A stretch of DNA of 64,000 bases from Chrysomallon squamiferum (GCA_012295275.1 CM022665.1:22931002-22995001), one strand, 5' to 3'. Shown: positions 14,374 to 35,800, counted from the first letter of the stretch. Translations and numbers: made by a program. The notes: generated from the sequence alone by a model not told the origin.

Positions 14374-17300
14374 TGCATCACTGAGGTAACATTAATAAGA
14401 TTTTATTACACCTTTAAAAATACATTTGTTCGGGAATAAGCTTTCTGTTAGAGTTGATAATGTAAACCCATAAAATAATTATTAAATCCATTAATCCATT
14501 AAATTAAAAATACTGAGTCGTTAGTGAATCAAGACATCGATAAAATTATCTTAACTGAAAAACCCGATATTAATACATTATTTCTAAAATTTTAAATTCT
14601 TGAATTTTCGTAAATTAATCGAAGGTTGTTTTTTGTTTTTTTTTAAATTAAAGAAAGATGTAGAAATAATATTTAAAAAATGAAAACTGATAACAATATT
14701 GTGAAAAAGAAGAAATAATATTTATAACACAAATAATTATAATGCGTGAGAATTCTCATTCTACGTCTTCGAATCTTCGGTCATTAAGTAGACAAAATAA
14801 TACACATTTCAGAATGTATTCTCTTATATTTTTTTATCGTTTTAATATTTTTATACTTTTTTTTTTCCTGTCAAGACATTTGTACAAGAGTCCTCGAAAT
14901 AAATAAATACAAATGAAAAAAAACATCAACAAATAAGTCTATAGCTATTATTAAACAGAATCTACGTACTTTTGAATCTCGCCTTGTCCAGTAACCGGTA
15001 ATTCTCAGTGACAGGAAAATGTTAACAAAATTCAGCTTGTGACTTGCAATAAGTACGTGGCACACCTCCCATGCATAGACATGGATTATTTCTAAGCGAA
15101 GCATACTTTTAAACGTGAAATGTCACAAAACTGGCCTCGAGGCGAATTTCCTGCTGCATACATCACTAACAGTTTTTTTTTTTATATATATATATATAGG
15201 TTGTGGTGTACGCCTCGACTGTATCGCACTGGTTAAATAATATTATGTAATCCACACGTTAGTTTCTCACCTGTCAAATTATTTTGGTTGTCGTAGAATT
15301 TCTTTATGTAGGTGTCACTGCATGTATTTCACGAGAAAATGTTGTTTCATAATTTTATGCACCCTCAGACGCTAACAAAAGCTACCGCAGAATCGAAACG
15401 GATATCGTTTTAAGGCACAGGTGGTCTCTAAAAGCAGGTCGATACAAAGTGAATTTATATGCTGTAGGAATATGTTTTATATGTTCACTGATGGTTGTTA
15501 AAAATACGTTTTGTTTCTCATCGTAGCGACTTTCTTTTTTGTTTTGTTTTGTATTCTGAAAATCCATTAGTTCACGACTATGTGCTTAAGATCAATACAG
15601 CAAGACTAATGCTATATAATTATAATGAGAAGACAAACAATTATTTTCTCGCACTCTTTAGCAATAAGATACCGTCTCTACGGACAAAAACAAAACAAAG
15701 ATTTTCTTTTTTTCCCTGAGATAAATAATTTTAAAATAATCTCTTTCCTTCTGTATTCAAGCTGCAGTAATTTGAAAGATGACGAATTGTTGATTATTAT
15801 TATGATTATTATCATGATTTCGGGGTTTATTAATATTATTAATGGTATGCAGTAATTAAGTTCCATGGCTTGTACTAATGTGTATGTAGAAATGAACTGC
15901 TTTAGTGTGAAGTATGTGATATTTATATTCCTTCTGTTCTGTAAAAGTGGAGTTGATTCACACGGAGGGAAAAGAAGTAGAAGATGCGATTAACAGAGGA
16001 GAAAAAGAGAATGTGAATCACAGAGAGAAAGAAAAAAATGACCAATTCCTGAAAACCACAAAGAAAGAGTAGAGATTATGATTCTAAGGACTTAATTATG
16101 TGAAAATGTATGTGTGTGTGAGAAAGAGAGTGATGTATAATGAAATTTATAATGAAATTTCTCAGTTTCCGTATTGGATATCTGATATTCACTTGATAAA
16201 ACATATCCTGAAATACCCATGAAAAAGAGTATTTTCATTTCCTTTCGTACACAGTGACGAAACAATTAAACACATGATCAGTGCATCTCGTTCTTGGATA
16301 ACGTCACGTCCAGTCATGTCACAATATTTTAACAAGAGTTGTAATGTGGTTAATTTTAAAGACGCCGGAGATCGTACTGCGAAACGAACGAATCCCCCAA
16401 TGTGGCCGTTTAATTTTAATGTACACCCGTTCATTACTTCTCTTAACAACTTGTAACTTGAGCGTCACGGTCCCAGTTTCATAACTCGTTTAGTCACGAT
16501 ATGACCACATATGGTCGTTTTGTGGCGGGAAATGTTGAATTTTTAATTATAAATCCCTATTAATGCTAATGGATATTTACTTTGGATTCTTCGGAGCAGA
16601 CGCTTCTCGCGCGTCTGATTGAGAACGCATGCTTTTGAAGACTCGTCTGCTCGCTTGTATCTCCGGGCAACGGGTGCCACAGTTCGCCTATGATGTATGA
16701 CCTGGCGGCCAGTCTAAATCAATCATGATGGTGACGTTATCTCTCACGCTTGATTACTTTTACGTCTAGTTGACACGTTCTTTAAGAGTTACAAGTCCTT
16801 TAACTCCAACTTTCAAACACGTAACAAAAAAATCTGGCGGAAAAAAGTATTGTTGAAAAAATGTTCAGATTTCAGCTTCTTGCAAAGACTGTTTTTTTTT
16901 TTTTTTTTTTTTTTTTTTGTTTGTTTTTTTTATTGTGAATTAAGTGTAACGATTTTTAAAACTTAATTTGTATTTTGTTTAGATAGTTGTTGTTATCTCG
17001 TTGTCCTCCTCCTCCTCATCTTTAGTAATAGTAGTACTTGTTGTTGAAAAAGTGGTAGTAGTAGTAATAATAGAAGTACTACTTGTAGAATAAAAAATGT
17101 TTTAATCTGTTTTTGAAGAAAAAAACAGAAATTCATTTACTGCTTTAGGCATTTGTCATGGGAAAAAAAAAAAAAAGAAAGAAAGAAAGAAGAAAAAATA
17201 AAAGGGCCTCCAAAACCCAAATCTCAACATGCTTGCTTTTCCCTTTGAAGGAAAGAAGAAAAACTTAATTTAAATTGATTATTTTTGGTTGCGTGAAATT

Positions 17301-18274
17301 ATGTCATTTCTTGTTGGGAAATTAGTTAACGGTGCATTTTCTAACGGCAAACAGAGTCAAAGTACGTAGGCCATGGACAGATTACTTCTGCATCGTTTGT
17401 TTAGAAGGCAGATAAATATCTGTAATAAAAATTAAACTAGACGAAAAAGAGAAAGCAAGATAACGTATTCTACCGATACGTAAAATAGATCGTTATAACG
17501 CGCTTCGCTATAACTTAATATTATACTTGTGATTTTTTTCTTTTCTTTCTTTCTTTTTTACTTCATTTTTTTCTAAAGGAAAAAACTTTCTGTTTCATGA
17601 TGTATCTAATGATGATCAACAAACTGTCAAAATATTTGCAGATTTTATTGGTCAGTAAATATGGATGAACGATTACTAATCAGCTGTTTTTCTTGTTTTT
17701 GTGTTTTTTAAGGTGTTTTTTTCAACCTATGCCTGTCAAAATAATAATTTAAAACTTCACTTTATCGAGATGGTTGCAGATTACATAATTTTATTTCATA
17801 ATTTTTTTTTTTTTCTCGGCGTTTTTTTATTTTTATTTTCAGAATGAAAAAAAAAAAAAAAAAAATATCGATTATTAGCAGTTTCATTTAAGACTACAGT
17901 TGGGATTAAAGCAATTCAACAGTTATACCAACAATTTAACAAAAGAAGGAGAAGAAAAAGAAGAAAAGTAAAAACTATTATTTAATTATTTTCCAGCATG
18001 AACTTGATAGTTACATGTAATTTAATATGTTTCTAAGAGTTTCTTCATTTTTTTTTTTTTAATCAATCATGATTATGCATTAGAAAGTTAAAAAAAATAT
18101 CTGTCTATATATGGGTATGCTGTACACTTTTGAAACCTAATATATACAGTTAGAGAGATGAACAGGTGCAAAAACTAAAGGTAATATATGTATTCAATAT
18201 TAATCTGTAACTGAATGTAATAGTTTTAAAATGAATGACGATGATGATTTGTTATGATTATGATACTGAAGACT

Positions 18275-18300
18275 CAGTTATAATAATGATGATGATGATG

Positions 18301-18336
<36 letters not shown>

Positions 18337-18500
18337 GTAATAATGACACCAACGACGTCAGCGCTACTAATAGTCATAACAGTAATAACTGTAGCAGTAG
18401 TGGTTAAAGTAGTTGTAGCAGCAGAAGCAGTGGTGGTGTTGGTAAATAGAGGTTATAGTAGTAGTAGCAGTAGCAGTAGCAGCAGCAGCAGCAACAACAT
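18275..18500. repeat. Trinucleotide repeat block (ATG/ATA then AGC/AGT)
   Basis: (ATG)n and (ATA)n at about 18275-18337, then degenerate AGT/AGC units to about 18500. The 113-codon frame across it is made of Met/Ile/Val/Ser runs from the repeat, not a protein gene. Confidence 0.85.
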
Positions 18501-20373
18501 CAGTAGTTCTAGTAATAATAATACTCGTAGAGATAATAGTAGCAGTAACAAAACTAGCAGACCAAAACGACAGTAACAGTAAAACATGAAAATTTCAAGT
18601 AGCGTTATTGAACAAATCAATAAAAGATGTTTGTCTTAAGATGTCTCTTCATAGTTTAATATTACCAGCTGTTATATTAGTTATGTCATGTTGTAATTAT
18701 GGTATGAGAAATGAAACCCAATGACGCCACACACTAAAGTTCATTCTTATCGATTAGCAGAAAGGGATATTTTATATATACTTTGAAATAGAGGTGGGGA
18801 AAGCAGATAACACGGCCTTTGATACACGTCGTTTGTCACTGGTTGTAAAGTTAAGTAGCCTAACGGCGTGGTTACATAACTCAGTTATCAGTCATATAAT
18901 TATATTACCAGTATTCCAGTGGTTATCCGTTTGCAGTGCAGTCAATAAACAACCTCTGTTTACCTCTGTTATCAACAAGAATGTAAATAACTATTAAAAT
19001 GACTGACCCAACGTTACATTGACTAGAGCGTAAAGACAAAATATCAAATTTTTTTCTTTCTCCTGAAGTAATGCGAAAAAAATACATTTCTCGTATGTTA
19101 ATACTGACATAGCCTGTGCAAAATACTAAACATTAACAGCACATGGAATAAATATTGAACATATACTAGACATACCCACAGTATTTTTTAAAACAAGTTA
19201 ACGATAACCTACCTGATTTACCTCATGGAATTGTTATTTCCATACACATTTTGTTCTGTCAAGGAACACGTCCATATTTAATTATAAACAACAAGTGTTA
19301 AAATATCTTCGATATTTTTTTTTATAGCCAACGATTTGAACAGCTACAGCGGAAGACTAAACGTGCTGCGAGTGGAATTAATTAATTATCTAGATTCTAA
19401 ATCAATTGGAAATCCCGCAGTCAGACAACACGAACAATGAGACTCGCCCTGTAAAATCCATGTGTTGTTCAAAATATGTGAATCAATACATTAAACGAAA
19501 CATTCCGGTTGGTTGCACATGACATGGTAATATCGCACCCAGTGATCCACACAACCGCTGTCTATTAAACTAGCTGTGATTAGCCGATTTTCAGACTTAC
19601 CTTAGCGACACTCGGGGCGAAAATAGAAACAATCCGTCAAAAGCGACAGCAGGTGAAATATTCCGACAATCTTCTAATGGTTAAAACTTAGATCGTGGAA
19701 AAAAAAAAAAAAATAAGAGTAAAGAAAATGATTTTTGTTTACACGAAAAAGGAGGATATTTGTTTGCAAACATCAATAAATTCCATAAAGATGGGTAATA
19801 TTCCAGAGTGTATTTGTTTTCGCTTTAAAATTGTGTGTTTTTCCCACAGGTTAAATCACGCTGAACAATGCTTATGCGCTGGAAATGCGATGATAACTAC
19901 TTTGCGAATGGATTGGCGAACAAACTAAATATCATATCTTCAAACAGCGGCACTGTGTAATTTCCATCCCATCTGCAAATTAATGAATTGGTCGAGCGCA
20001 TTCTGAAAATTGTGTCAATGGCGATTGTGCCCAACTTGCAAAAGACGCTTCATGGAGAGGCGTGAGTTTCACTTAATCTGTACCTTAAACAACTTGAAGA
20101 AACGTGCCGAGTCTCAAATTAAAACCTGTTTGTTTGCAGGCATGTTCCATGTGCGGTTCACACATAGTTTGATCATTCTTCACTGCAGTATGTCAATGTT
20201 TCTTGAAACGTCTTGATTTGGCTCTAAATATTCGGATACGTTCACATCCACATGGCGCGATTGATCTACTACACTTGTTTTACATACCCCAGAATATCAG
20301 TATATGTTTAAAGAGTTCGGTTAAAAGATTCGAAATATTCCGTTATAATATTTTTAGACATCAAAATGATTGT

Positions 20374-20511
20374 ACATAGTTTCATTCAAGTATTCCCATT
20401 CATCATTACATATAGTTACAAATTACCCCATTAATCATTATATAGAGTTTCAAATTATCCCATTCATCAGTATATACATAGTTTCTAATTATCCTGTTCA
20501 TCAACGTATAT
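20374..20511. repeat. Degenerate minisatellite, four units of about 32-37 bp
   Basis: Units begin near 20374, 20412, 20444 and 20478. Each contains an AGTTTC or AGTTAC block, an AATTA or similar block, CCCATTCATCA and a TATAT tail. Confidence 0.65.
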
Positions 20512-22579
20512 GTTTATGGCAACATTCGACTGCAATAAAACAGTTTTTTAATCCTGTTTTATTTCCAATAATCGACAACATCATCATGGGCCAGTACAAC
20601 AAATAAGCTACAAGTCTAAATACGATGTACATCAATACCATAAATAATTTGTTTCATTACTGGCTGAATGATCCAGAAAAAAACAGTTTATATATTCTGC
20701 CACATCGACAATGTTTACGCAACGAATATTTACAACACAGAAAGCTAAAGCCAGTCGGTGTTTTAAAGACCCTCTATCATTCTTCCTAAGGATCGATTGA
20801 AGAAATGAGAGGCGATTCTAAACGCTCTGCTGTTCTTAACTCTGATTCTAATTGCATGTTCCAGCTTAGAAAATTCTTACATCGATACATCTTTCTTTTT
20901 TTTTTTTTTTTTCCTTTTAAAAACACGAAGTTTTAAATAACATTCTGTTATCTTGAACTTCAACCTTGTTTTCACAGTCCGCAAGAAGTATTAGCAACAA
21001 TACTGGACTTTGGATTTTAGCACCTTCTGCAGAGAATGTATAAATTTATATGACAGCTCTGTGGACGATTTACGTCAGTAATCTTGCGTAATAAGCCGTT
21101 CTCACCGGAACAGCCAAATGAACTGCGAAGAGTGTTAATTATTTTCTGATGGTAATTGCTACGAGGACGTTGTAGTGTCAAAGGCGCCCTTTGGTGTCAT
21201 TACAGCTGTCTCAACTGTCTCGTTCCTGACTGATCAAAACTATGAAATATTAATGCACGACCGCGCGTAATAACTTAAAAGTGAGAACATTTTTTTTTAA
21301 TTCTTCATTCAAGCAAAACGACATTTCAGTGCCATGTATTTTAGACGTGAAGTTGACAGACTAAAGCTGCCTGTCTGAGATGTAACGTATCGATGGATCG
21401 ATCCTTCACCGTGGAGTCACCGTCTACACCAGAACCGTCACGTCTGTAAAACACTGACAGAAAAAAGAGAACGAACACGTAATAAACAAGCGGCTGCTAA
21501 CTGACAGATCGTGGAATCTGTTCCACTGGGACTAACAATTGTGATATTTATATTTTCAACTGAAGACACTTTATGTGATCTGATGTCTCTTAGGAATTGC
21601 ATGTACATAACGTTCCATTACTAATAGATATAAATACTACTTTTATTTTTCTTCTGTCTGTCAGTCTGTCTCCTTTTTTATATTCTCTATAATCAATTCA
21701 ATTTCTCTGTCTACTCTTTCTCTCGCCACCCTCTGTTTCTATATTTCTCAGTTTCTTTCTGATTGTTTATATATCCACCTCTTCTCTCTCTAATTGCCTC
21801 TCATTTTTTCTCTAAAATTCAAACTCTATTTTTATCATTAATAATAATGATTATTCATGTAATATGCTACACATACATATAAAATAGCTAAATCCTTTTT
21901 GGCTGACATGCTCATAAGTCTAAACATTTCTATCCGTCTCTTTCTTTAATCTTCCTTCCAGTCTATTACCTTAAATAACTAACTAACTAAATAACTAAAT
22001 AAATACATAAATAAATAATAAACAAACAGACAGACAAACAGACAAACAGACAAACAAACAAACAAAGAAGCAAACACTATCTCGATATGTGCATCTCTAA
22101 CTGAATCTCTCAAACCCTCAACATTCTTCCTAATTAGTATTCTCATTCTTCCAGAGACATGGTCAGATTACTTAATTGGAATTAGGCACGAAACTAAATA
22201 ATCTTAACCTAAAGGTCTAGTCAGTTGTCAGATTAAGACACGGCAGAATGCAACTAGTTTATTGGTCAGACTTTGAATCTCCAAAACATACAATTTCATT
22301 AAATACTGGCATTCAGTATATGCTGATCACTGACATACAAGGAATATTTGTTTCAGTTTTTCCTATTAAACTCGTCCGAGACGCATTCGGAGATAACATT
22401 TGATAAAAGTTAATTAAATAAGTTGTTTTATTACATGAGTCTAGCCAGGGTCAAATGAAAGAATTATTCACAGCGCCATTGCAGCCAAGTTAACCATATA
22501 TTATCGACAATGAACAGAGGAAAGAAGCTGAAGCATTAATCTGTACGTTGTAGAGAATGTTTACCGTTTTAATGTACAA

Positions 22580-22743
22580 ATCTTACAATTGCCAGGACAG
22601 CTCGCAAAATAAATCAGCAGGAATACAAGACTTAAGTTTATTCAGTCTTTTTTTTTCTTCAGGGAAACACACGCCGAACAAAATAAACCAAACTCAATAG
22701 TCCCTCTGATTTATTTTGCGAACTGTACTGGTAACTGTAAGAT
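22580..22743. mobile_element. Small foldback (inverted-repeat) element, MITE-like
   Basis: Arms at 22580-22617 and 22706-22743 are inverted copies. The inner 15 nt (22603-22617 against 22706-22720) pair perfectly and the outer about 23 nt differ by only a few bases. The loop is about 88 nt. Size and structure fit a miniature inverted-repeat element or hairpin remnant. No clear target-site duplication was identified. Confidence 0.5.
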
Positions 22744-23986
22744 TTTAGAATCTGAAACAGTGAGTATTCTCTACATTATATATATTAATGCTATTCATCT
22801 TAATTTATCTTTCCGTTGTCGAATCAGATGCTTGTTCTAAACTGACCGATAATGCGCTCTGTATGCACTCATGCATACCGCGGCCAGGCGTAAGTACAAA
22901 CAGACACACACACACACATGCACACACACACATGCACACACACACACACACATGCATCCATGCATCATACATACATATATGTATACAAACACATATACAT
23001 AAACTTTTCTACCTGCCTACCTAACAACAAACATTAAATTTATGCACAGACAAATAGACAAACATACTTACAAATATAAAACACATACCCACTAGTCAAA
23101 AATATCATTTTAGTGATTCTCCTACGTTCATTGCTAGAGAAACAGAGGAAGAGAAACACGGCGATAAGGAGCGAGACACGTACATAAAGAAAAGACTCAG
23201 AGAAAGCAAGAAACGGAGAGATAAAGAAAAATGAGAGAAAGGCAGGCAGGCAGGCATGCAGACAGCAAAGACTGTAATTTTTCAAGTAAAATCGAAAATA
23301 AATAAACGACGCCTACGTACGTCCTAATACATCAACATCTATAGGAAGAAGCCCAATACAAGACTAATAGAAAACTTCATTTCTGTCTATTCAGTGTGCT
23401 GTTGTTATATAATTAGTGCTATAGTGAGTTTTGTTAGTCAACGTTCCCACAGAATATCGTGAAGCTAAAATAATAAATAAGCATGTAGTAGTAATTATTC
23501 TGTAGTACACAGGTTGATTAATGACAACATTCATTTCAATGAAAATGTAAATGTGCAAATCTAAAAACGAACGTGATAGATAGATAGACAGATGGATTGA
23601 CGAATGGATGGAGAGAGTTAGACAGAGGTAGAATGATAGACAGAAAAAAGAAGATATATATACATGTATATTTATGTACGTATGTATGACTATGTGTATA
23701 TGCATACATAGGATAGGTAGATAGAAAGAAAGATAGATAGACAGATGGATAGACAAACATAGACAGACAGACATATAGACAGATAAATAGATAGATAGAT
23801 AGATAGATAGATAGAGATAGATAAACAGACAGATAAACAGACTGACAGACAAATAGAGAGATAAAAACAGACACATAGATGTAAACACTTTTAAAAACGT
23901 AAGTAACAGACGCCTCGCCCAGTACCAAAATAAAACAGAACCAGCAGCGGAAAAGTGTTTCATGCTTTGTACATAAATAAAATCCA

Positions 23987-24020
<34 letters not shown>

Positions 24021-25980
24021 CAATAAAAAAAGAAAAGAAAAGAAAACCCAGCCGCAACAATCAATAATCGTTTTGGTTTGCAAAATTAATAATACATGAT
24101 GTGTACACAAACATTTGTTTACATAGATCTCGGTTATATTTACCACGTGTACAGAAAGATGTATTATCCCAAAGTATTTGAACAAAGTTGCCTTTGGAAA
24201 AAATGATGGGAAATGAGTAGATATACAAAACAGCAAGTCGCAGAGGAGCAGTGATTCACGCGCTGCAAACAAACAGTAATTTCCGAATATTTCTCCTTTG
24301 TTCCTAATTGATGGGCAAACAGAAGAGATGACAGATACGGTGTAAATTGTTTTACAATAAGTCTGTGTGGAAATATAATATCCACTACATCAGTCAATAG
24401 AGGCAATCATCAAAATCGATATCGTTAGTTGTTTCATTATCTTCCTCTTCTTCTTTTATATACATATATATAAGTATATATATTTTTTAAACCGGGATTT
24501 CTATCTCAGTTATTTTATTATTATTTTATTTTATTTGTTTTTCAAAAGTTGAATAAAAAAAATTGCAAAATGTCAGATCCTGTTGGTGTTTCTAATTCCC
24601 TGGAGGCATTGGCATTTTAAATTTTATTTTCTCGCTGTTTTTCCAAGTAACATCATCAACAAACTCACCGAGGCAAAACACCCACTCTTTTATTCTTGCA
24701 GTGTGTAGCTAAAGCAATGCGTGTTAGCTGATGCATATGTTCAATGGTAATTAATGTGTACATTAGTGTTAAAAATAGAGCAGTTCGTGTTAAATTCAAT
24801 TTTCTTAATATAATATTTATCTATGTATTTTTTGTATGTAACATGATGATATTTACGTGAAAATGAGGATACTGCTATTCTATATAATTTTATAATACAC
24901 CTTTCTATAGGTAGCAAAGGATATATTATTACGGATTCTGATAAACCAATGAATGGATATTGATTGGAACGAGAAATACCCCCAGTAGATTTTACTGACG
25001 CAAACTGATAATGTTAACCTCACATTAGCTTGAATAACTTACATTTTAAATGTTTTTGTTATCTATAACCCCATTACTCTCTCTTTTAAATAATATCCAT
25101 TATATGCCTGTTACTGTTATTTGTGGTTATGTAAAACAGATATTCTTTTAAAATTCTCATTAATTTTATGGACTTTAATTGTCACAGTCCAGTAACTACT
25201 CATCTGTTATTTAATGCTTGAAAAGACAGAAGAAACTGTATTAGCACTGTGAAAGAAAAGAGAGAGAAAAGAGAGAAAAAAAGTATTGGAATGATTTCAT
25301 TTGTTTGAATCTGGCTTATGTTTCCATATACAACCCATTGACATTCTTATTGTTAGTGATAACATAACCGCGAGAGGACTTCGTCTTTACCCACACTAAT
25401 GAAGTACATTTGGTATTCATCGTCCTGACTTTCTTATTATTACTGACAATATACTCACATCAGATGGACGTCGTCGATACCAATACTAATGGAACTATAT
25501 TTAATAATCAAAAGGCCGATACTGTGCCATCCGAGATAAATAATAATGCACTAAATCGGCCAGTGTAACTGGCTCACTTAACCCGAAATTGGCTACAAAG
25601 TCTTCATATTTTACTGCCGACACCGTCTATGGACTGGAAGGAATCAGAGTAAACACTTTGAGGAGCTGATTGTGAGACACGGTGAACCGATTTGCACGTT
25701 TAACTGCATCTGAGGGAGAGAGTGGCAATTAGATTCATGCGTCATTCGGTTGGTGTCGAGTCATAGAATTAGAATGAAAGTTTGAGAACACCGTGGCTGT
25801 TATAAAAAGGAAAGGTGGTTGACACTGGCTGGGTTAGGACGATTTTAACGGGCTGGTCTGTGCAAGTGTTGAGACAAATTAAGAGATGGTTTAGAGAGAA
25901 AGAGTGAAAGAGCGAGAGGAAAAACACCCAGTCAGAGATAGAAGGAAATACTGAGGTGGATGCACAGATAGATAGAGACA
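22744..25980. other. Intergenic, CA/GATA-type repeats
   Basis: CA-rich repeat at about 22902-22955 and TAGA/CAGA tetranucleotide repeats at 23575-23870. The 293- and 174-codon minus-strand frames over the tetranucleotide tracts are Tyr/Leu/Ser repeat translations. A two-copy direct repeat at 25338-25511 is listed separately. No gene was recognised. Confidence 0.55.
25338..25511. repeat. Diverged direct tandem duplication, about 87 bp
   Basis: The copies at 25338-25424 and 25425-25511 share TTCTTATT, GAC-TCGTC, CC-A-ACTAATG and TATTTA-type blocks in the same order, with many substitutions. Confidence 0.45.

Positions 25981-32456
<6,476 letters not shown>

Positions 32457-32545
<89 letters not shown>
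32457..32545. repeat. (GA)n microsatellite
   Basis: About 89 nt of uninterrupted GA. Confidence 0.95.
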
Positions 32546-32548
<3 letters not shown>

Positions 32549-32885
32549 ATTATTTTCTATTTGTATAATGATACCTCGGCTGATTCCGTTGTTGAATTTA
32601 CGTTGTACAGTGATAATATGAGAGTCAGAACCCGCTGCCTCCATTTCAGTGTCTAACCTTTCATTATGTGACAAGGGATATTTTTCTGTAACCTTTCATT
32701 ATGTTAATAAACTATTCGTGGGACTAGTTGGAATGGGAAATAGCTCAGTGATAATAAAACCTATAAAAACTCACGTCTCTGTTCTAATCACTGAATTGTA
32801 GCCCGTTTCATACACGCTGAGTGAACGTGACACAGAAATATAGAAATAACAACAATAACAACAACAGTTTTTGCAGCAAACAGCA

Positions 32886-32935
<50 letters not shown>

Positions 32936-33821
32936 TAAAATAAATAAATAAATAATCAAATGTTTCGGATTTTAAAGTGTCACTGCACTGTGACATTAAA
33001 TTTGGTATTTATATTTACAGATATCATTCTCAGATCTCGAGCAAGTGTTAAAAAGTAAGATAATAAAAACAATACGTAGTAGAATTAATGCGTAGGTAAT
33101 GTATCATAAAATATATTTACCTTTCATTCCAGACAAGGAAACTGACGGGCAATAAACCATTATGCTTTGATATATAACATCCTCAAGCTGAATAAAAGTG
33201 CTGACACAAAGATAACAAAACGTCGGCATTCGGTTTCCAAATCATATGTTTAGTTCCGTCTGGTTCAAATACAAAGTTACAACCTCTAAAGTCAAAACAT
33301 TATTATTTGAGTTTTAAACAAGCAATCCATTGCGGCGGGTGCCCTGTCATTTCCTATCCGTCAAGATAATTTGGCTTTAATATCTCGTTTTCAGTGGAAA
33401 TAGCTAGTCGAAAAGCATTGAGAGTTGACGGTAATTGACTGTAATACATCCAGTTTCTTATCGGAATCAAACTGAAATGTTACATACGCTTTCTTACGAC
33501 TTATCTACTCCAGATATTTGTTTCAATGATAACCTAGTTTCATTCAGGCTCGGTTCCAGTGTTAGTGAAATAAAGGCAGAGTGGTGGCTTTGAAGTAATG
33601 GACAGATTTTATTCTTAATATTATTTATATTTTATGACTTGAGTTGACAGTCGAGTATACATAGGTATGTCATCCATACATACATATATAATTATATGCA
33701 AATTTGTCGGTCTTCCTTACTGACTACCTGTTTGACGGTTTCTCTGCTTAAATAACTACTTGTATGGACCTGCATGTATATCAGCAATTATGTTTGCTTG
33801 TGCATACGTGATTATGTCTGC

Positions 33822-33860
<39 letters not shown>

Positions 33861-35682
33861 AAGATACTGATGAATCTCACAGATACTTAAAATTATTTCT
33901 ACATATGGTGAGGGTTAAATATAAACATTCTAACGCCTTCTGCTCAGACGTTTCTGGAACCGCCCTACAGATTCAGTTTCTTCTTATTAGATGCAAACAC
34001 AATAAAGGTTTTTCTGACATGCGACAGTTGACCTATAGACCTCCATTAAGGCTACCAGAAGCCCATAGTGAGCGAGACACATCACCTGGAATTATAGTGA
34101 CTAGATTTTCCCAACAAAGAAGTCCGGATTCACATAGGAGCAAATTAAACTCCCATTTAATCCCTTCCATTGACTACATTCGCTGTGTCCCGGAAGCGTC
34201 TCTTCGTTAAACAAGCTACAAGGCAGGACAATGATCTGTCCACTTTGACGGACAGTAAAGAGTGGAAGGGCAATGGACAGGGCAAGGACAACAACAGGAG
34301 GAAACAACACAGGACTGACTCCATTGTCCAACTGTATTAAATTTTCTAGATATAGCAGCCACTGACAACAATAACTGTATAGGATCTAGTTATTTTCTGT
34401 CTGAAGGATTGTAACCTTTACACAAGCCCCTACCGTTACTATTCTGGGTCCACGCTATAAATCCTCCAAAACCTTTTTTTTTTTTTTTATCCTTTAATTA
34501 AATACTGAATTAATTGGGTTTTTTGTTGTTTAACATATATGTTCATTTTGTTTTATAAAAACGTTTTAGTCTTTCTTTTAAGAAGACGTAATTTATATAC
34601 ATATAATGATATTCCTAAATACAAATTCACGAAAACATTCACACGTATACGGACATTGAACTGTCGATACTTAGTAAAACAGTTCTAATAATCCGAGAAA
34701 TCTAAATTTTAGTTAATTTTAGATAATTTTAAATAATTTTTACTCTTTGACACCGATTTTTAATTCATATTTTTAATTTCTGAATTATCTTTCAAACAAA
34801 TTTATAATTAATGTTAATAATTTTTAAACTGTCATTAGTTAAAATAAATATGATAATAAAATATTAACTTTGATATTACATTTACCAAATATCTATCTAT
34901 TACCAAATAAACTTAATTTTTTTTCTAAAATATTTGCACTTGAAATCTCTTCTAAAAAATGATCGTGTTTATCTTGAGTACTCTTTTCCCCTTCTTCTCG
35001 CTTTTCAGCAAACTTAAACCCGTGTGGCCCAGGTGCATCCGTTAACACAATGTTTACTTTACACGAACTGGAACTTGCCACTACCGTCCTTAAATCATTT
35101 CCTAAGAGGGAGACCGTTTTTTGTTTTGTTTTCGTTTTTCGTTTTTCAAGTAACGTACTATATCCCGCGGCGCCCGAGGCAACGGGGATTCGAGCTGTGA
35201 AGAGTATCGAGTCTGTTGATGTTCGACAATAGATTAATCCTGTTATTGGCTCTCAGTGTGTCTGTCATTGTTCTCATGCTGTGACAGTTTCGACATTTTC
35301 CCCATCAAATTTTCCCCAAGTACCACCACTGGAATGGTGGTGGCGAGAAGCTGATTTGATATAACAAAAACTCTATCACTTTAGCTTGTGGCCTTTTGAG
35401 GTGGGGAGAGCTGTGGTCAGAAAGAAAATAATTTCTTTTATTGTGTCTCATCTCCGATGGCGTTAATATGCTTGGGAAGTGTGTAAATATGGCGGTGATG
35501 TTGTTGTTTGTTTGGGGAAAATATTTGTTAACTAATTGATGGGAAGTATAATAACTTGATTAATAAAATAAGATCGAGAGCTAATTTAGTCAATATAACA
35601 GATGCTATTCTTTTGATAAACTGTCTTTCATTTAGATTTTTTTTATATCTAGCTGCGACAGAATCTAAGGAATATGTGCGTT

Positions 35683-35684
<2 letters not shown>

Positions 35685-35762
<78 letters not shown>
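35685..35762. repeat. (GA)n microsatellite
   Basis: About 78 nt of GA, followed within 40 nt by (TA)n and then CA repeats. Confidence 0.95.
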
Positions 35763-35767
<5 letters not shown>

Positions 35768-35800
35768 TTACGCTTATTGTTGTTATTATTATAATTATTT

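Larger units (their letters stand above)
14371..22579. other. Intergenic, no gene recognised
   Basis: AT-rich, with poly-T at about 16892-16918, ATG/ATA/AGC trinucleotide repeats at 18235-18510, and a minisatellite at 20374-20511. The less repetitive, GC-richer stretches (about 16250-16800, 19360-19690, 20000-20200, 20750-21260) contain no frame over about 90 codons and no recognisable domain. Confidence 0.5.

Noticed and set aside
16189-16456. Overlapping open frames on both strands
   Set aside because: Short, mutually antisense and without recognisable features.
23391-24272. 293-codon minus-strand frame rich in Tyr, Ser and Leu
   Set aside because: It reads through TAGA/CAGA tetranucleotide repeats and short AT-rich spacers; no domain and no comparable paralog.
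33905-34210. 101-codon plus-strand frame
   Set aside because: No recognisable domain, no splice context, and it overlaps an equally open antisense frame.
34157-34324. 55-codon minus-strand frame with a signal-peptide-like N-terminus
   Set aside because: No promoter, donor site or homologous exon is visible, and other frames are open over the same DNA on both strands. Not enough to call a gene.
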